Source of the DNA: an uncultured Nitrospira sp.
Lineage (GTDB): Bacteria > Nitrospirota > Nitrospiria > Nitrospirales > Nitrospiraceae
DNA length: 64,000 nt
Direction: 5' to 3'
NCBI GenBank assembly: GCA_902500825.1
Contig: CABVRX010000012.1
Coordinates: 1-64,000 of the forward strand
In this document: in pieces, positions 25,932-33,914 of the stretch
Position numbering within the stretch: the stretch's first letter is position 1
How the letters are laid out: each line of letters starts with the position of its first letter
Position numbers and translations under genes: made by a program
The notes under the pieces: generated by a model
Told to the model about the DNA's origin: nothing
Seen by the model: only the letters and a program-made list of their open reading frames with translations
Database searches by the model: none

Positions 25932-27200
25932 CTATTGAGATCGTTCGTGCGACCGAATATCGGGAAATAACCCCGCCGCAATGATCCGATCGATCCCGCT
26001 AAACGGCGACACGGTTCGCAACCCCGCCGTCGTCGACAGGACCTGATAACGCAGCCGTGCGTTTCGATCGAGTGTCTGAAACACACGATCGCGGATGAAG
26101 GCCAGCACCGGATTCCCCGTATCCCAATAGAACACTTGTTGATCGGCCAAGTGTTGGAGCATGTTCACTTGCGGTCGCCTGGTACGTTCAAATGCACTCA
26201 ATCTGGCAGCCGAATAATCCTTGTCGGCGAGACAACTTGGTATGAGATCGGAGAGCGCGATGGCATCGACCATCGCCTGCATGCGCCCCTGCGATGCGTG
26301 GGGATTCATCGCATGGGCCGCATCACCGATCAGGACGGCTCCATTTGCCACCCATCTCGGCGTGCGCACCCGACCCGTCGGCAGATATGCGACCTGACTC
26401 CAATCATGTAGATTTCGAAAGAGCCGGGTAAACGGCGGTGCGATCCGGCTCCATGTCTGCTGGAGCGCAGGGATCCCCTGTTGCTTCACGGCTTCCATCG
26501 AATCTTTAGGAATCATGTATAAAATGAAAACCTTCTTTCCCGTCACCGGAAACAGTCCCAAGATGGTCTTGTCTCCAACGTAGTAGAACGATTCCACTAT
26601 CTGATCGTCCGACTCCAGTATCGCAATCAGATATCCATCACGATAGAGATGCAGATCGACGGGGATCTTGAGCGCTTCACGCACTTTCGAAAATGCTCCG
26701 TCTGCACCGACAACAACCTTTGCACGGATCGTGAGTGGGCCATCCTGTCCTGTTGTCGATAATCCAACAACCCGATCGTCTTCGAGTAGGAGCCCTGTGA
26801 AAGAGGTTCCGTAGTGAAGTGTCACGCTCTTCTGTTGCTGTATTGCCGCGATGATCGCATGGTGGGCCACGTTGGCGAGGGTCACGATGGCACGGTTGTA
26901 CGGTGCCGGCAAGTCGCCATAGTCGAAGCTGCAAAGACGCCTGCCCCCGGCCCGGCAAAAATGAAAATGGCGCACGGCCAGCGTGGCATCGGCCGGCAAT
27001 GACGATAAGACGCCCAAGCGGTCAAGGACTTCTTGCCCGTTCGGTTGGATAATCTCACCCCGCAAACTTTTAGACGGACTGCCTGCCTGATCTACTACCA
27101 CTGTGCGAATGTTTTGCTTTGCCAGTGCCAGGGCTAAGACGGCACCCCCGCCGCCCGCGCCGACAATGGCCACATCCGTTTCGATCATTTCCTTGTTCAT
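25932..27200 (-). CDS. FAD-dependent monooxygenase, UbiH/PHBH-like
   Basis: The 422-residue flavoprotein begins with the dinucleotide fold Gly-Ala-Gly-Gly-Gly-Gly, has the Val-Gly-Ala-Asp-Gly (DG) motif near residue 165 and Gly-Asp-Ala-Ala-His (GD) near residue 290, all hallmarks of class A flavin hydroxylases such as UbiH or p-hydroxybenzoate hydroxylase. No membrane anchor is seen. The substrate may be an aromatic or quinone precursor; the neighbouring quinone methyltransferases support this but do not prove it. It shares a 282-bp gap with the stress protein gene, in which I recognise no gene. Confidence 0.85.
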   Translation of the reverse strand: MNKEMIETDVAIVGAGGGGAVLALALAKQNIRTVVVDQAGSPSKSLRGEIIQPNGQEVLDRLGVLSSLPADATLAVRHFHFCRAGGRRLCSFDYGDLPAPYNRAIVTLANVAHHAIIAAIQQQKSVTLHYGTSFTGLLLEDDRVVGLSTTGQDGPLTIRAKVVVGADGAFSKVREALKIPVDLHLYRDGYLIAILESDDQIVESFYYVGDKTILGLFPVTGKKVFILYMIPKDSMEAVKQQGIPALQQTWSRIAPPFTRLFRNLHDWSQVAYLPTGRVRTPRWVANGAVLIGDAAHAMNPHASQGRMQAMVDAIALSDLIPSCLADKDYSAARLSAFERTRRPQVNMLQHLADQQVFYWDTGNPVLAFIRDRVFQTLDRNARLRYQVLSTTAGLRTVSPFSGIDRIIAAGLFPDIRSHERSQ

Positions 27201-27247
27201 TGGCTAGATGATGTTCACCGACCGGAACTCGATATCGTTCTCGTGTC

Positions 27248-27505
27248 TCATGGCAACAGGATTTCGGGAACAGCTACCAAATAGCACATTCCGAATACCC
27301 TGCGCACCTGGATCATCGCGATGTCCGCCCGCTCCAGGTTGATCACCTCGTCGCGAAGGGCGAGGGCGATCTGAAAACAGGTCTCCGGATGTGGTAGATC
27401 GTCGTGGACGAACGACCACTGGAGAATGGTCACCGGCCTCGTGAGCATGCCTTTCATCGGGCGCCGCCTGAGATTCCAATACCCTTCGCATTGACTTAGC
27501 AGCAT
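27248..27505 (-). CDS. Hypothetical protein (85 aa)
   Basis: An 85-residue frame directly upstream of the flavoprotein and in the same direction, with 47 bp between them. The sequence has a balanced composition with a plausible helix-strand pattern (Cys-Phe-Gln-Ile-Ala-Leu-Ala-Leu, then Phe-Gly-Met-Cys-Tyr-Leu-Val-Ala-Val). No family is recognised and the ribosome binding site is weak. A shorter start at an internal Met is possible. It fills what would otherwise be a long empty stretch. Confidence 0.4.
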   Translation of the reverse strand: MLLSQCEGYWNLRRRPMKGMLTRPVTILQWSFVHDDLPHPETCFQIALALRDEVINLERADIAMIQVRRVFGMCYLVAVPEILLP

Positions 27506-27646
27506 TTCCGAGGCTAATCTACGCCACTTTTCGCCTCTGTTGGCACATCAATGGAGCGGGGGTGAAGTGTTCCCTAAGTTACTCGTGTCACTTTCTTTGT
27601 ATTGTCCATTGAAACCACTGAAACCACGTTAATTCAGACATTCGAT

Positions 27647-28645
27647 ATGATGAACATTTTCATAGTGGCGATCGTCCTTCTCTTGGTCTTACTGCTGATT
27701 GGATTAGTGCTGTACTTGTTATTTCCCCGCAAATATCAGTCTGCCGATTCTGTCGCCAATTCTTATGATGACTGGACGAATGACGGCATTCTGGAGTTCT
27801 ACTGGGGCGAACATATTCATCTGGGACACTATGGCTCTCCGCCCCACAAAAAGGATTTTCGCAAAGCCAAGTCAGACTTTGTGCATGAAATGGTGCATTG
27901 GGGTGGGTTAGATAAGCTTCCTTCCGGTACGACGGTGTTAGATGTGGGCTGTGGTATCGGCGGCAGCAGTCGCATTCTGGCGCGGGATTATGGCTTTGCT
28001 GTCACAGGAATCACCCTCAGCCCCCGGCAAGTCAGACGTGCTCAAGAACTGACCTCCCCGGAGGTGAATGCCCACTTCCAGGTCGATGATGCGCTGGCAC
28101 TGTCGTTCCCCGATGCCAGTTTTGATGTGGTCTGGTCGGTCGAGGCAGGACCGCACATGCCGGATAAGGCACAATTTGCTAGAGAGCTCATGCGCGTTCT
28201 GAAACCGGGTGGAATTCTGGTTGTTGCCGATTGGAATCAGCGGGACGATCGCCAGGTTCCACTCAATTTTTGGGAAAAGCCGGTGATGCGGCAACTGCTG
28301 GATCAGTGGTCTCATCCGGCATTTGCCAGCATTGAAGAGTTTTCAGAATTACTGGAGGCAACCGGACTGGTGGCGGGTGAAGTGACCACAGCGGATTGGA
28401 CTGCCGAAACCTTACCCTCATGGCTTGATTCCATCTGGCAGGGAATGGTCCGTCCAGCAGGGATTGTTCGGTTTGGCGTGATCGGGTTCATTAAATCATT
28501 GCGGGAAGTGCCCACGTTCCTGTTAATGCATCTGGCATTTGGGGCAGGGCTGTGTCGCTTTGGCATGTTTCGAGCCGTGCATGCCAATGTCCCTACGAGT
28601 GAGATGTTGTCTACGCAGACGGATGACAGGCTTGTACGATCATGA
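27647..28645 (+). CDS. Membrane-anchored quinone methyltransferase, MPBQ/MSBQ-like
   Basis: An N-terminal helix (about residues 4-26) anchors a class I SAM methyltransferase: Val-Leu-Asp-Val-Gly-Cys-Gly-Ile-Gly-Gly (motif I), Val-Asp-Asp-Ala (motif II) and Leu-Lys-Pro-Gly-Gly (motif III). The sequence recalls the cyanobacterial MPBQ/MSBQ methyltransferases of plastoquinone and tocopherol synthesis, including Ser-Val-Ala-Asn-Ser-Tyr-Asp-x-Trp and Tyr-Trp-Gly-x-His-Ile-His-Leu-Gly-His-Tyr. This is from memory of the family and needs a search. A TTG start at 27602 is also in frame, but the ATG at 27647 is favoured. It overlaps a truncated flavoprotein gene by ATGA, as in an operon. Confidence 0.85.
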   Translation: MMNIFIVAIVLLLVLLLIGLVLYLLFPRKYQSADSVANSYDDWTNDGILEFYWGEHIHLGHYGSPPHKKDFRKAKSDFVHEMVHWGGLDKLPSGTTVLDVGCGIGGSSRILARDYGFAVTGITLSPRQVRRAQELTSPEVNAHFQVDDALALSFPDASFDVVWSVEAGPHMPDKAQFARELMRVLKPGGILVVADWNQRDDRQVPLNFWEKPVMRQLLDQWSHPAFASIEEFSELLEATGLVAGEVTTADWTAETLPSWLDSIWQGMVRPAGIVRFGVIGFIKSLREVPTFLLMHLAFGAGLCRFGMFRAVHANVPTSEMLSTQTDDRLVRS

Positions 28646-28761
28646 GTGCCACTGATGCTCTAGTTCCCCAGAATACCGACCATGATGTCGTCATTGTCGG
28701 CGGTGGCATTGTAGGGTTGGTGCTATGCTTAACGAACCAACCAGACTTTCCCGCGAACTAG
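28642..28761 (+). pseudogene. Truncated FAD-dependent monooxygenase, N-terminal stub
   Basis: The frame overlaps the methyltransferase stop (ATGA) and encodes 39 residues: a short tail, then Asp-Val-Val-Ile-Val-Gly-Gly-Gly-Ile-Val-Gly, the start of a Rossmann dinucleotide-binding fold as in UbiH-like hydroxylases. It then runs out of the family pattern and stops. From about 28725 the downstream sequence reads as a short open frame in another phase (28725-28823, 32 codons), suggesting a deletion or recombination junction near 28720. It is probably the remains of a gene acquired together with the methyltransferase. Confidence 0.65.
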
Positions 28762-28834
28762 AAAATCTCATCCAGCAGATCAACCCCGGATCCGTCTCTC
28801 CGGACTTTGTGCGACAGGCCTAAGGTATAGTCCT

Positions 28835-29611
28835 TCATTTGGTTGCTATGTGAATGGCGACAATTCCGCCGCTGAGGTTCTTGTACGACACCTGGCGAAA
28901 TCCGGCATCGCGTAGAATCTGGCACAACCGCTCTTGGTCGGGAAACGTCCGGATTGAGGCCGGAAGGTACTCGTAGACGCCGGTGCGGTCGCGGGCGACC
29001 ACGGTGCCGATCCAGGGCAGCAGTTTGAATGAATACCAATCGTAGAGCGTCCGCAACCAACCGAATACCGGACGCGAAAATTCCAGACACACGAACCGGC
29101 CGCCGGGCTTCATCACACGGCGGATCTCTCGCACGGCTCCCGGCAAATCTCCGACGTTGCGCATGCAGAACCCGGTGGTGACCGCATCAAAGGTATTGTC
29201 TCCAAATCCCAGATGCTCCGCGCTTGCCTGTAGGCAGGTAATTTTGTCGGTGAGTCCTTTACCACCGACTTTCTTGAGGCCCTCGGCCAGCATTGCGTGG
29301 TTGAGGTCTGAGGCGATCACGCGCCCATTTGGACCCATTCGAGGTTCGACAAGCATCGCCAGGTCGGCTGTACCGGACCCAACATCGAGGGCTGTGCCCC
29401 GCCCGACGGGAGTAATGAAGGAAGCGGTAATCTTTTTCCAATGGTAGTGCAGACCGAAACTCAACAGCGTGTTGTTCAGGTCATAGACGCCTGCAATGGA
29501 GGTGAACATCCGCTGCACGGCATCTTCGCGGGCCTGGCCGGACCATGTCGAGACGACTTTGGCCGAAGCCTGGGGATCTTGGGTCAATGGAGGATGGTCG
29601 GTTTTCACCAT
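28835..29611 (-). CDS. ubiE: Ubiquinone/menaquinone C-methyltransferase
   Basis: UbiE/MenG methylates the ring of demethylmenaquinone or the ubiquinone precursor. Family marks: Arg-Met-Phe-x-x-Ile-Ala-x-x-Tyr-Asp-Leu-Asn-Asn near the N-terminus, Ala-Leu-Asp-Val-Gly-Ser-Gly-Thr-Ala-Asp (SAM motif I), Gly-Phe-Cys-Met-Arg-Asn-Val and Phe-Pro-Asp-Gln-Glu-Arg near the end. The frame extends to 29695, but ATG 29611 begins a normal-length protein of 258 aa. In a menaquinone organism this would be menG; the symbol ubiE is used for the family. Confidence 0.9.
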   Translation of the reverse strand: MVKTDHPPLTQDPQASAKVVSTWSGQAREDAVQRMFTSIAGVYDLNNTLLSFGLHYHWKKITASFITPVGRGTALDVGSGTADLAMLVEPRMGPNGRVIASDLNHAMLAEGLKKVGGKGLTDKITCLQASAEHLGFGDNTFDAVTTGFCMRNVGDLPGAVREIRRVMKPGGRFVCLEFSRPVFGWLRTLYDWYSFKLLPWIGTVVARDRTGVYEYLPASIRTFPDQERLCQILRDAGFRQVSYKNLSGGIVAIHIATK

Positions 29612-29848
29612 GCGACGGTGGTAGCACCCGGTTTCAAGCTTTGTCAAGGCGAGAGGTGGGAAGCCGTTGTATGAGACGGCTTCGCCTTGAAGCAAAGTAC
29701 AGGCAGAAGAAAATTCCCGTCATGTCGTCGGGAGAGACATGATAAGCATTCCTCATCGTGGTCTTGTGTGAATTTTGGAACGATCTTGGACCCATCTTCA
29801 GGCATTCATCAGCTTGGACGGCCGCGCAAATGGTATAATCCCGCCCCT

Positions 29849-32356
29849 ATGGGCAACTCCATCGTCATCAAGGGCGCACGGGAGCACAATCTCAAGAATA
29901 TCGACGTGGAGATTCCGCGCGACAAGCTGGTGGTGATCACCGGCCTGAGCGGGTCCGGAAAATCGTCGCTCGCGTTCGACACGATCTATGCGGAAGGGCA
30001 GCGGCGGTACGTAGAGTCGCTATCGGCCTATGCCCGGCAGTTTCTCGAACAGATGGGCAAGCCCGATGTCGATTCGATCGAAGGCCTGTCTCCTGCGATC
30101 TCCATCGAACAGAAAAGCACGAGCCACAATCCCCGTTCCACCGTCGGCACGGTCACGGAAATCTACGATTATCTTCGGCTGCTCTTTGCCCGCGTTGGCC
30201 GTCCCTACTGTTTTCAATGTGGAGAAGAGATTACCGCACAGACGGTCACGCAAATGGTCGATGCCATCGCCTCGTTGCCGGAAGGGGAGAAGTTTCAGAT
30301 CCTCGCCCCGATCGTGCGGGGACGAAAGGGTGAATACAGGAAGGAACTGCTGGAGATGCGTAAGGCGGGCTATGTCCGCGCTCGCGTCGACGGCAAAATT
30401 GTCGATCTGGGTGAAGACATTGTCCTTGATAAGCAGAAGAAGCACACGATCGAAATCATTGTCGATCGATTGGTGATGAAGGCCGGTGATGCGCTCATGC
30501 GGCGGCTGGCCGATTCCGTTGAAACATCGGTCAAGCTGACCGGCGGGTTAGTCGGCGTCTTAACGGAAGACGCTCGAACGAGGCTCTATAGTGACAAGCT
30601 GGCCTGTATCAATTGCGGGGTGAGTTATCCGGAAATCACGCCGCGAGTGTTTTCCTTCAACAGCCCGCACGGCGCTTGTCCGTCGTGCGACGGCATCGGT
30701 TATGCCATGACGCCGGGTGGTCAGGAGGAAGAGGATTTCACGCTGTTGGAACCCTGTCAGGTCTGTCGTGGGGCACGGCTGAGGCCGGAAAGCTTGTCGA
30801 TTAAATTAGCCAAGCAATCGATCGCCGAAGTGACCAGCCTCTCGGTTCGCGCGGCGGCGGATTTTTTCCTCTCGCTGAAGTTTACCGATCGGGAATTGGT
30901 CATCGCGCATCGGATTCTGAAAGAGATTCGTGAACGGTTGGGTTTTCTGGTCAATGTGGGCTTGGACTATCTGACGCTCGATCGGGCTGCGGCCACCTTG
31001 TCCGGCGGCGAGGGGCAACGCATCAGATTGGCCACGCAGATTGGGTCCGGCCTGGTCGGCGTATTGTACATCCTAGATGAGCCCTCGATCGGATTGCACC
31101 AACGCGACAATCGTCGGCTACTACAGACGTTGCTGAGGTTACGGGATCTGGGGAACACCGTTGTTGTGGTGGAGCATGATGCCGAGACCATGCAGGCCGC
31201 CGATCATGTTCTTGATATGGGCCCCGGCGCCGGTTCGCATGGCGGGCATGTCATCGCACAGGGGACGCCTCAGCAGATCATGGGCGATCCCAACTCGCTG
31301 ACCGGTCAATATCTGCGTGGCGCGCAGACGGTGTCTGTGCCGCAACGGCAGCGGAAGGAGCGGGGAAGGCTCTCGGTCATTGGCGCACAGAAGCATAATT
31401 TGAAAAATGTGACCGCGCGCATTCCCCTGGGACTCTTCACCTGTGTGACCGGGGTGTCCGGATCAGGCAAAAGCACGCTTGTGCTAGAGGTCCTGTTCCA
31501 CTCCCTTTCTCAGCTGCTTTACCACAAGAAACCGAAGATCGATGGATGTAGAGAATTGAAAGGCGTCGATGCGCTCGATAAAGTCATCGACATCGATCAA
31601 TCGCCGATCGGCCGGACGCCGAGGTCGAATCCCGCCACCTATACGGGCTTATTCGGTTACATCCGTGATCTTTATTCGAATCTCCCGGAATCACGAGTTC
31701 GTGGCTATAAGCCTGGGCGTTACAGCTTCAACGTGAAAGGGGGACGGTGCGAGGCTTGTCAAGGAGACGGGCTCATCAAGATCGAGATGCATTTCTTGCC
31801 CGATGTGTATGTGACCTGTGAGGTGTGTAAGGGACAACGCTACAACCGTGAAACGCTGGAGATTTTGCATAAGGGCAAGAGCATCGCCGATGTGCTGAAC
31901 ATGACGGTAGATGATGCGTTGGAGTTCTTTGAGCACATTCCGCTGATCAAGGCGAAACTTCAGACGTTGCATGATGTCGGCCTGCATTATGTGAAGCTCG
32001 GTCAATCGGCGACGACGCTCTCTGGCGGCGAAGCGCAGCGGGTGAAGCTGTCACGCGAACTCTCCAAGCGGGCCACAGGCCGCACGATGTACATCCTCGA
32101 TGAACCGACAACCGGTCTCCATTTTGCCGATGTCCAACGGTTGCTCGATGTGCTGGATCGGCTCGTCGAAGCCGGCAATACCGTACTGGTGATCGAACAC
32201 AATCTCGACGTGATCAAGAATGCCGATTGGATCATCGACCTGGGACCGGAGGGTGGAGATCGCGGCGGCGAGATCGTCGCTGAAGGACCACCGAGAGAGA
32301 TTGCAAAAGCGAAGCGGTCGTATACGGGACAGGTGTTGAAAGAAGCAGGGGTGTAG
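29849..32356 (+). CDS. uvrA: Excinuclease ABC subunit A, lacking the insertion domain
   Basis: UvrA finds bulky DNA lesions and loads UvrB. The ATG at 29849 gives the standard N-terminus. Two ABC ATPase halves carry Walker A (Gly-Leu-Ser-Gly-Ser-Gly-Lys-Ser and Gly-Val-Ser-Gly-Ser-Gly-Lys-Ser) and two Leu-Ser-Gly-Gly-Glu signatures. The UvrB-binding domain is present (about 120-240), as are the first zinc finger (C253, C256, C277, C280) and the C-terminal zinc finger. Between C280 and C303 only 22 residues remain, where E. coli UvrA has roughly 100 more (the insertion domain). Total length is 835 aa against about 940. It is therefore not the UvrA2 class, which instead lacks the UvrB-binding domain. 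Confidence 0.93.
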   Translation: MGNSIVIKGAREHNLKNIDVEIPRDKLVVITGLSGSGKSSLAFDTIYAEGQRRYVESLSAYARQFLEQMGKPDVDSIEGLSPAISIEQKSTSHNPRSTVGTVTEIYDYLRLLFARVGRPYCFQCGEEITAQTVTQMVDAIASLPEGEKFQILAPIVRGRKGEYRKELLEMRKAGYVRARVDGKIVDLGEDIVLDKQKKHTIEIIVDRLVMKAGDALMRRLADSVETSVKLTGGLVGVLTEDARTRLYSDKLACINCGVSYPEITPRVFSFNSPHGACPSCDGIGYAMTPGGQEEEDFTLLEPCQVCRGARLRPESLSIKLAKQSIAEVTSLSVRAAADFFLSLKFTDRELVIAHRILKEIRERLGFLVNVGLDYLTLDRAAATLSGGEGQRIRLATQIGSGLVGVLYILDEPSIGLHQRDNRRLLQTLLRLRDLGNTVVVVEHDAETMQAADHVLDMGPGAGSHGGHVIAQGTPQQIMGDPNSLTGQYLRGAQTVSVPQRQRKERGRLSVIGAQKHNLKNVTARIPLGLFTCVTGVSGSGKSTLVLEVLFHSLSQLLYHKKPKIDGCRELKGVDALDKVIDIDQSPIGRTPRSNPATYTGLFGYIRDLYSNLPESRVRGYKPGRYSFNVKGGRCEACQGDGLIKIEMHFLPDVYVTCEVCKGQRYNRETLEILHKGKSIADVLNMTVDDALEFFEHIPLIKAKLQTLHDVGLHYVKLGQSATTLSGGEAQRVKLSRELSKRATGRTMYILDEPTTGLHFADVQRLLDVLDRLVEAGNTVLVIEHNLDVIKNADWIIDLGPEGGDRGGEIVAEGPPREIAKAKRSYTGQVLKEAGV

Positions 32357-32632
32357 GGAGGGGATGGAAGGGATGGAGCTTTCGGTATCGCCATGATGCG
32401 ATGAGTCCTGACGGCAACCGAATCGCTACTTTTGGCCTCGTGCGACTGTAAGGCGCGAGAAGAATTGCATGTCGTCGCACGCGGTACGTTCTTTGGCTAC
32501 ATCTCGCCGCTTCCGCCATGGCGACTCCGAAAACTCCACCCCTCCCATCCCCGCTGAGGGGAGGATGGAAAGTGGAAACTGATAACGTTTATCGCCATAG
32601 CCGTATTAGTTATTCCGTTGAGTTTCAGTGCA

Positions 32633-33259
32633 ATGAAAGACTTTGCTTCACACATTAACTATCTGTTCGCAGCGGAACTTCAATTTCGACTCGCTTCTGC
32701 TGTGCGCTTTGCAGTGACCATGGACAATCAACCTCTTGATCTCCCCATGGAATGGAGCCATGGCAAGCACAAGGTTAGTTACGAAGAAGTCGCTCTGCGA
32801 AAAGATCAGACAGATTTCGCAGCTTGAAACATGCATCGCTCGGCGACATTTCTCATGGCAGTTGCAATGAAGGACGCTATCAAAGCTGCCGTGCAGGATC
32901 CAAAAAACTCGACGAATCCAGATATCCAAGCTGCTTACCAGATATCGAGATTAATTCGAAACGCCTATGCACACAATCCTTTCGAGCCGGTGTGGTCTAT
33001 TGATCCCGACTGTCGTAATCGAACATTTGAAGTTCGCGGGATTGCATCGTTAGATACAACGAATCTGCAAGGAGTTACATTTGATTGGCGACATTACGGA
33101 GGGCCTTTAGCAATACTGCGTCTGTGTCGTTACGTCCGCTTTGAGATTCTTAAAGATACGAAACAAACTAGGAAGCGAATCCCCATCCCCAAGGCTATTT
33201 ATATGCTGCAAGGCAACCTCCTCTTGAGGAAAACAGGAAAATCCAACAAGAACACATAA
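32633..33259 (+). pseudogene. HEPN-like protein gene interrupted by an in-frame stop
   Basis: Two frames in the same phase (ATG 32633 to the TGA at 32825-32827, and 32828 onwards to 33259) would join into one protein of about 208 residues if the TGA were a sense codon. The second part contains Arg-Asn-Ala-Tyr-Ala-His, the Rx4H motif of HEPN RNA-binding or ribonuclease domains, in a helical setting. The first part is helical too. A nonsense mutation in a HEPN-type gene is the simplest reading; translation of the second part from an internal ATG at 32831 cannot be excluded. The region looks AT-richer than its neighbours and may be a transferred remnant. Confidence 0.55.
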
Positions 33260-33278
33260 AGACTGAGAGGGGAAGCCC

Positions 33279-33329
33279 ATGCATACCATCCTTCTACTGA
33301 CCATCTCCATGACCCTTGCCGTGAGTTGA
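33279..33329 (+). CDS. Tiny hydrophobic ORF (16 aa), possible broken signal peptide
   Basis: GAGAGGGG lies seven bases before an ATG that starts 16 codons encoding a hydrophobic peptide ending Leu-Ala-Val-Ser before a stop. It reads like the first half of a signal peptide whose gene has been truncated. It could also be a leader peptide for the following DUF486 gene. Confidence 0.2.
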   Translation: MHTILLLTISMTLAVS

Positions 33330-33423
33330 TAGATCCTTCCGGTATTTTCTCATTTGCTTTCCCGCCAGGCGATTCCAATGGACAATATGCCAACGTTGTT
33401 TAAAAGAAGGAGGAGTGTGTCCG

Positions 33424-33753
33424 ATGCAGACTGTCGCGTTGCTGACGATTTCAAACGTGTTCATGACACTCGCGTGGTACGGTCATCTGAAGTTCAAGGA
33501 ATACCCCTTGTTCACGGTCATTCTGGCGAGTTGGGGAATCGCCTTTATCGAATATTGCTTCCAAGTGCCGGCCAACCGCATCGGTCACGCCCAGTTCAGT
33601 GCGGCGCAGCTCAAGACGATTCAGGAGGTGATCACACTGGTCGTGTTCTCGATTTTCTCGGTCGTCTATTTAAAAGAAGCGATGAAGTGGAACTATGTGG
33701 TGGGGTTCGCACTGATTGTCGTGGCGGTGTTCGTCATCTTCAAAGAATGGTGA
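33424..33753 (+). CDS. DUF486 small membrane protein (DMT superfamily)
   Basis: A 109-residue protein with three or four transmembrane helices and the conserved DUF486 features: Asn-Val-Phe-Met-Thr-Leu-Ala-Trp-Tyr-Gly-His-Leu, then Ala-Ser-Trp-Gly-Ile-Ala-Phe-x-Glu-Tyr and Gln-Val-Pro-Ala-Asn-Arg-Ile-Gly. These proteins resemble half a drug/metabolite transporter, but no substrate is known. The GAAGGAGG before the ATG at 33424 sets the start, rather than the earlier ATG at 33415. Confidence 0.9.
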   Translation: MQTVALLTISNVFMTLAWYGHLKFKEYPLFTVILASWGIAFIEYCFQVPANRIGHAQFSAAQLKTIQEVITLVVFSIFSVVYLKEAMKWNYVVGFALIVVAVFVIFKEW

Positions 33754-33914
33754 TGGTTGTCGGGGTTAGAAAACGTCTTGTCTCTCGCCTGCAAATCATG
33801 GGCTCATAGTCCTTCTGGTTGATCAGATCGTTCCACGCCTGCTTGCAGCTCATCTTTTAGGCCACTACAATACCGCGCAGTTCATCCCGCCCGTTGAGCG
33901 AAGGGAGGATTGGT

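Noticed and set aside
27204-27491. A 95-codon frame rich in Arg and Pro overlapping the 85-aa hypothetical gene
   Set aside because: Low-complexity Arg/Gly/Pro composition typical of an out-of-frame reading; the overlapping frame has a more protein-like sequence.
32825-32827. TGA as a selenocysteine or recoded codon in the HEPN-like gene
   Set aside because: No selenocysteine insertion hairpin is evident just after the codon and the family is not a selenoprotein family; a nonsense mutation is simpler.
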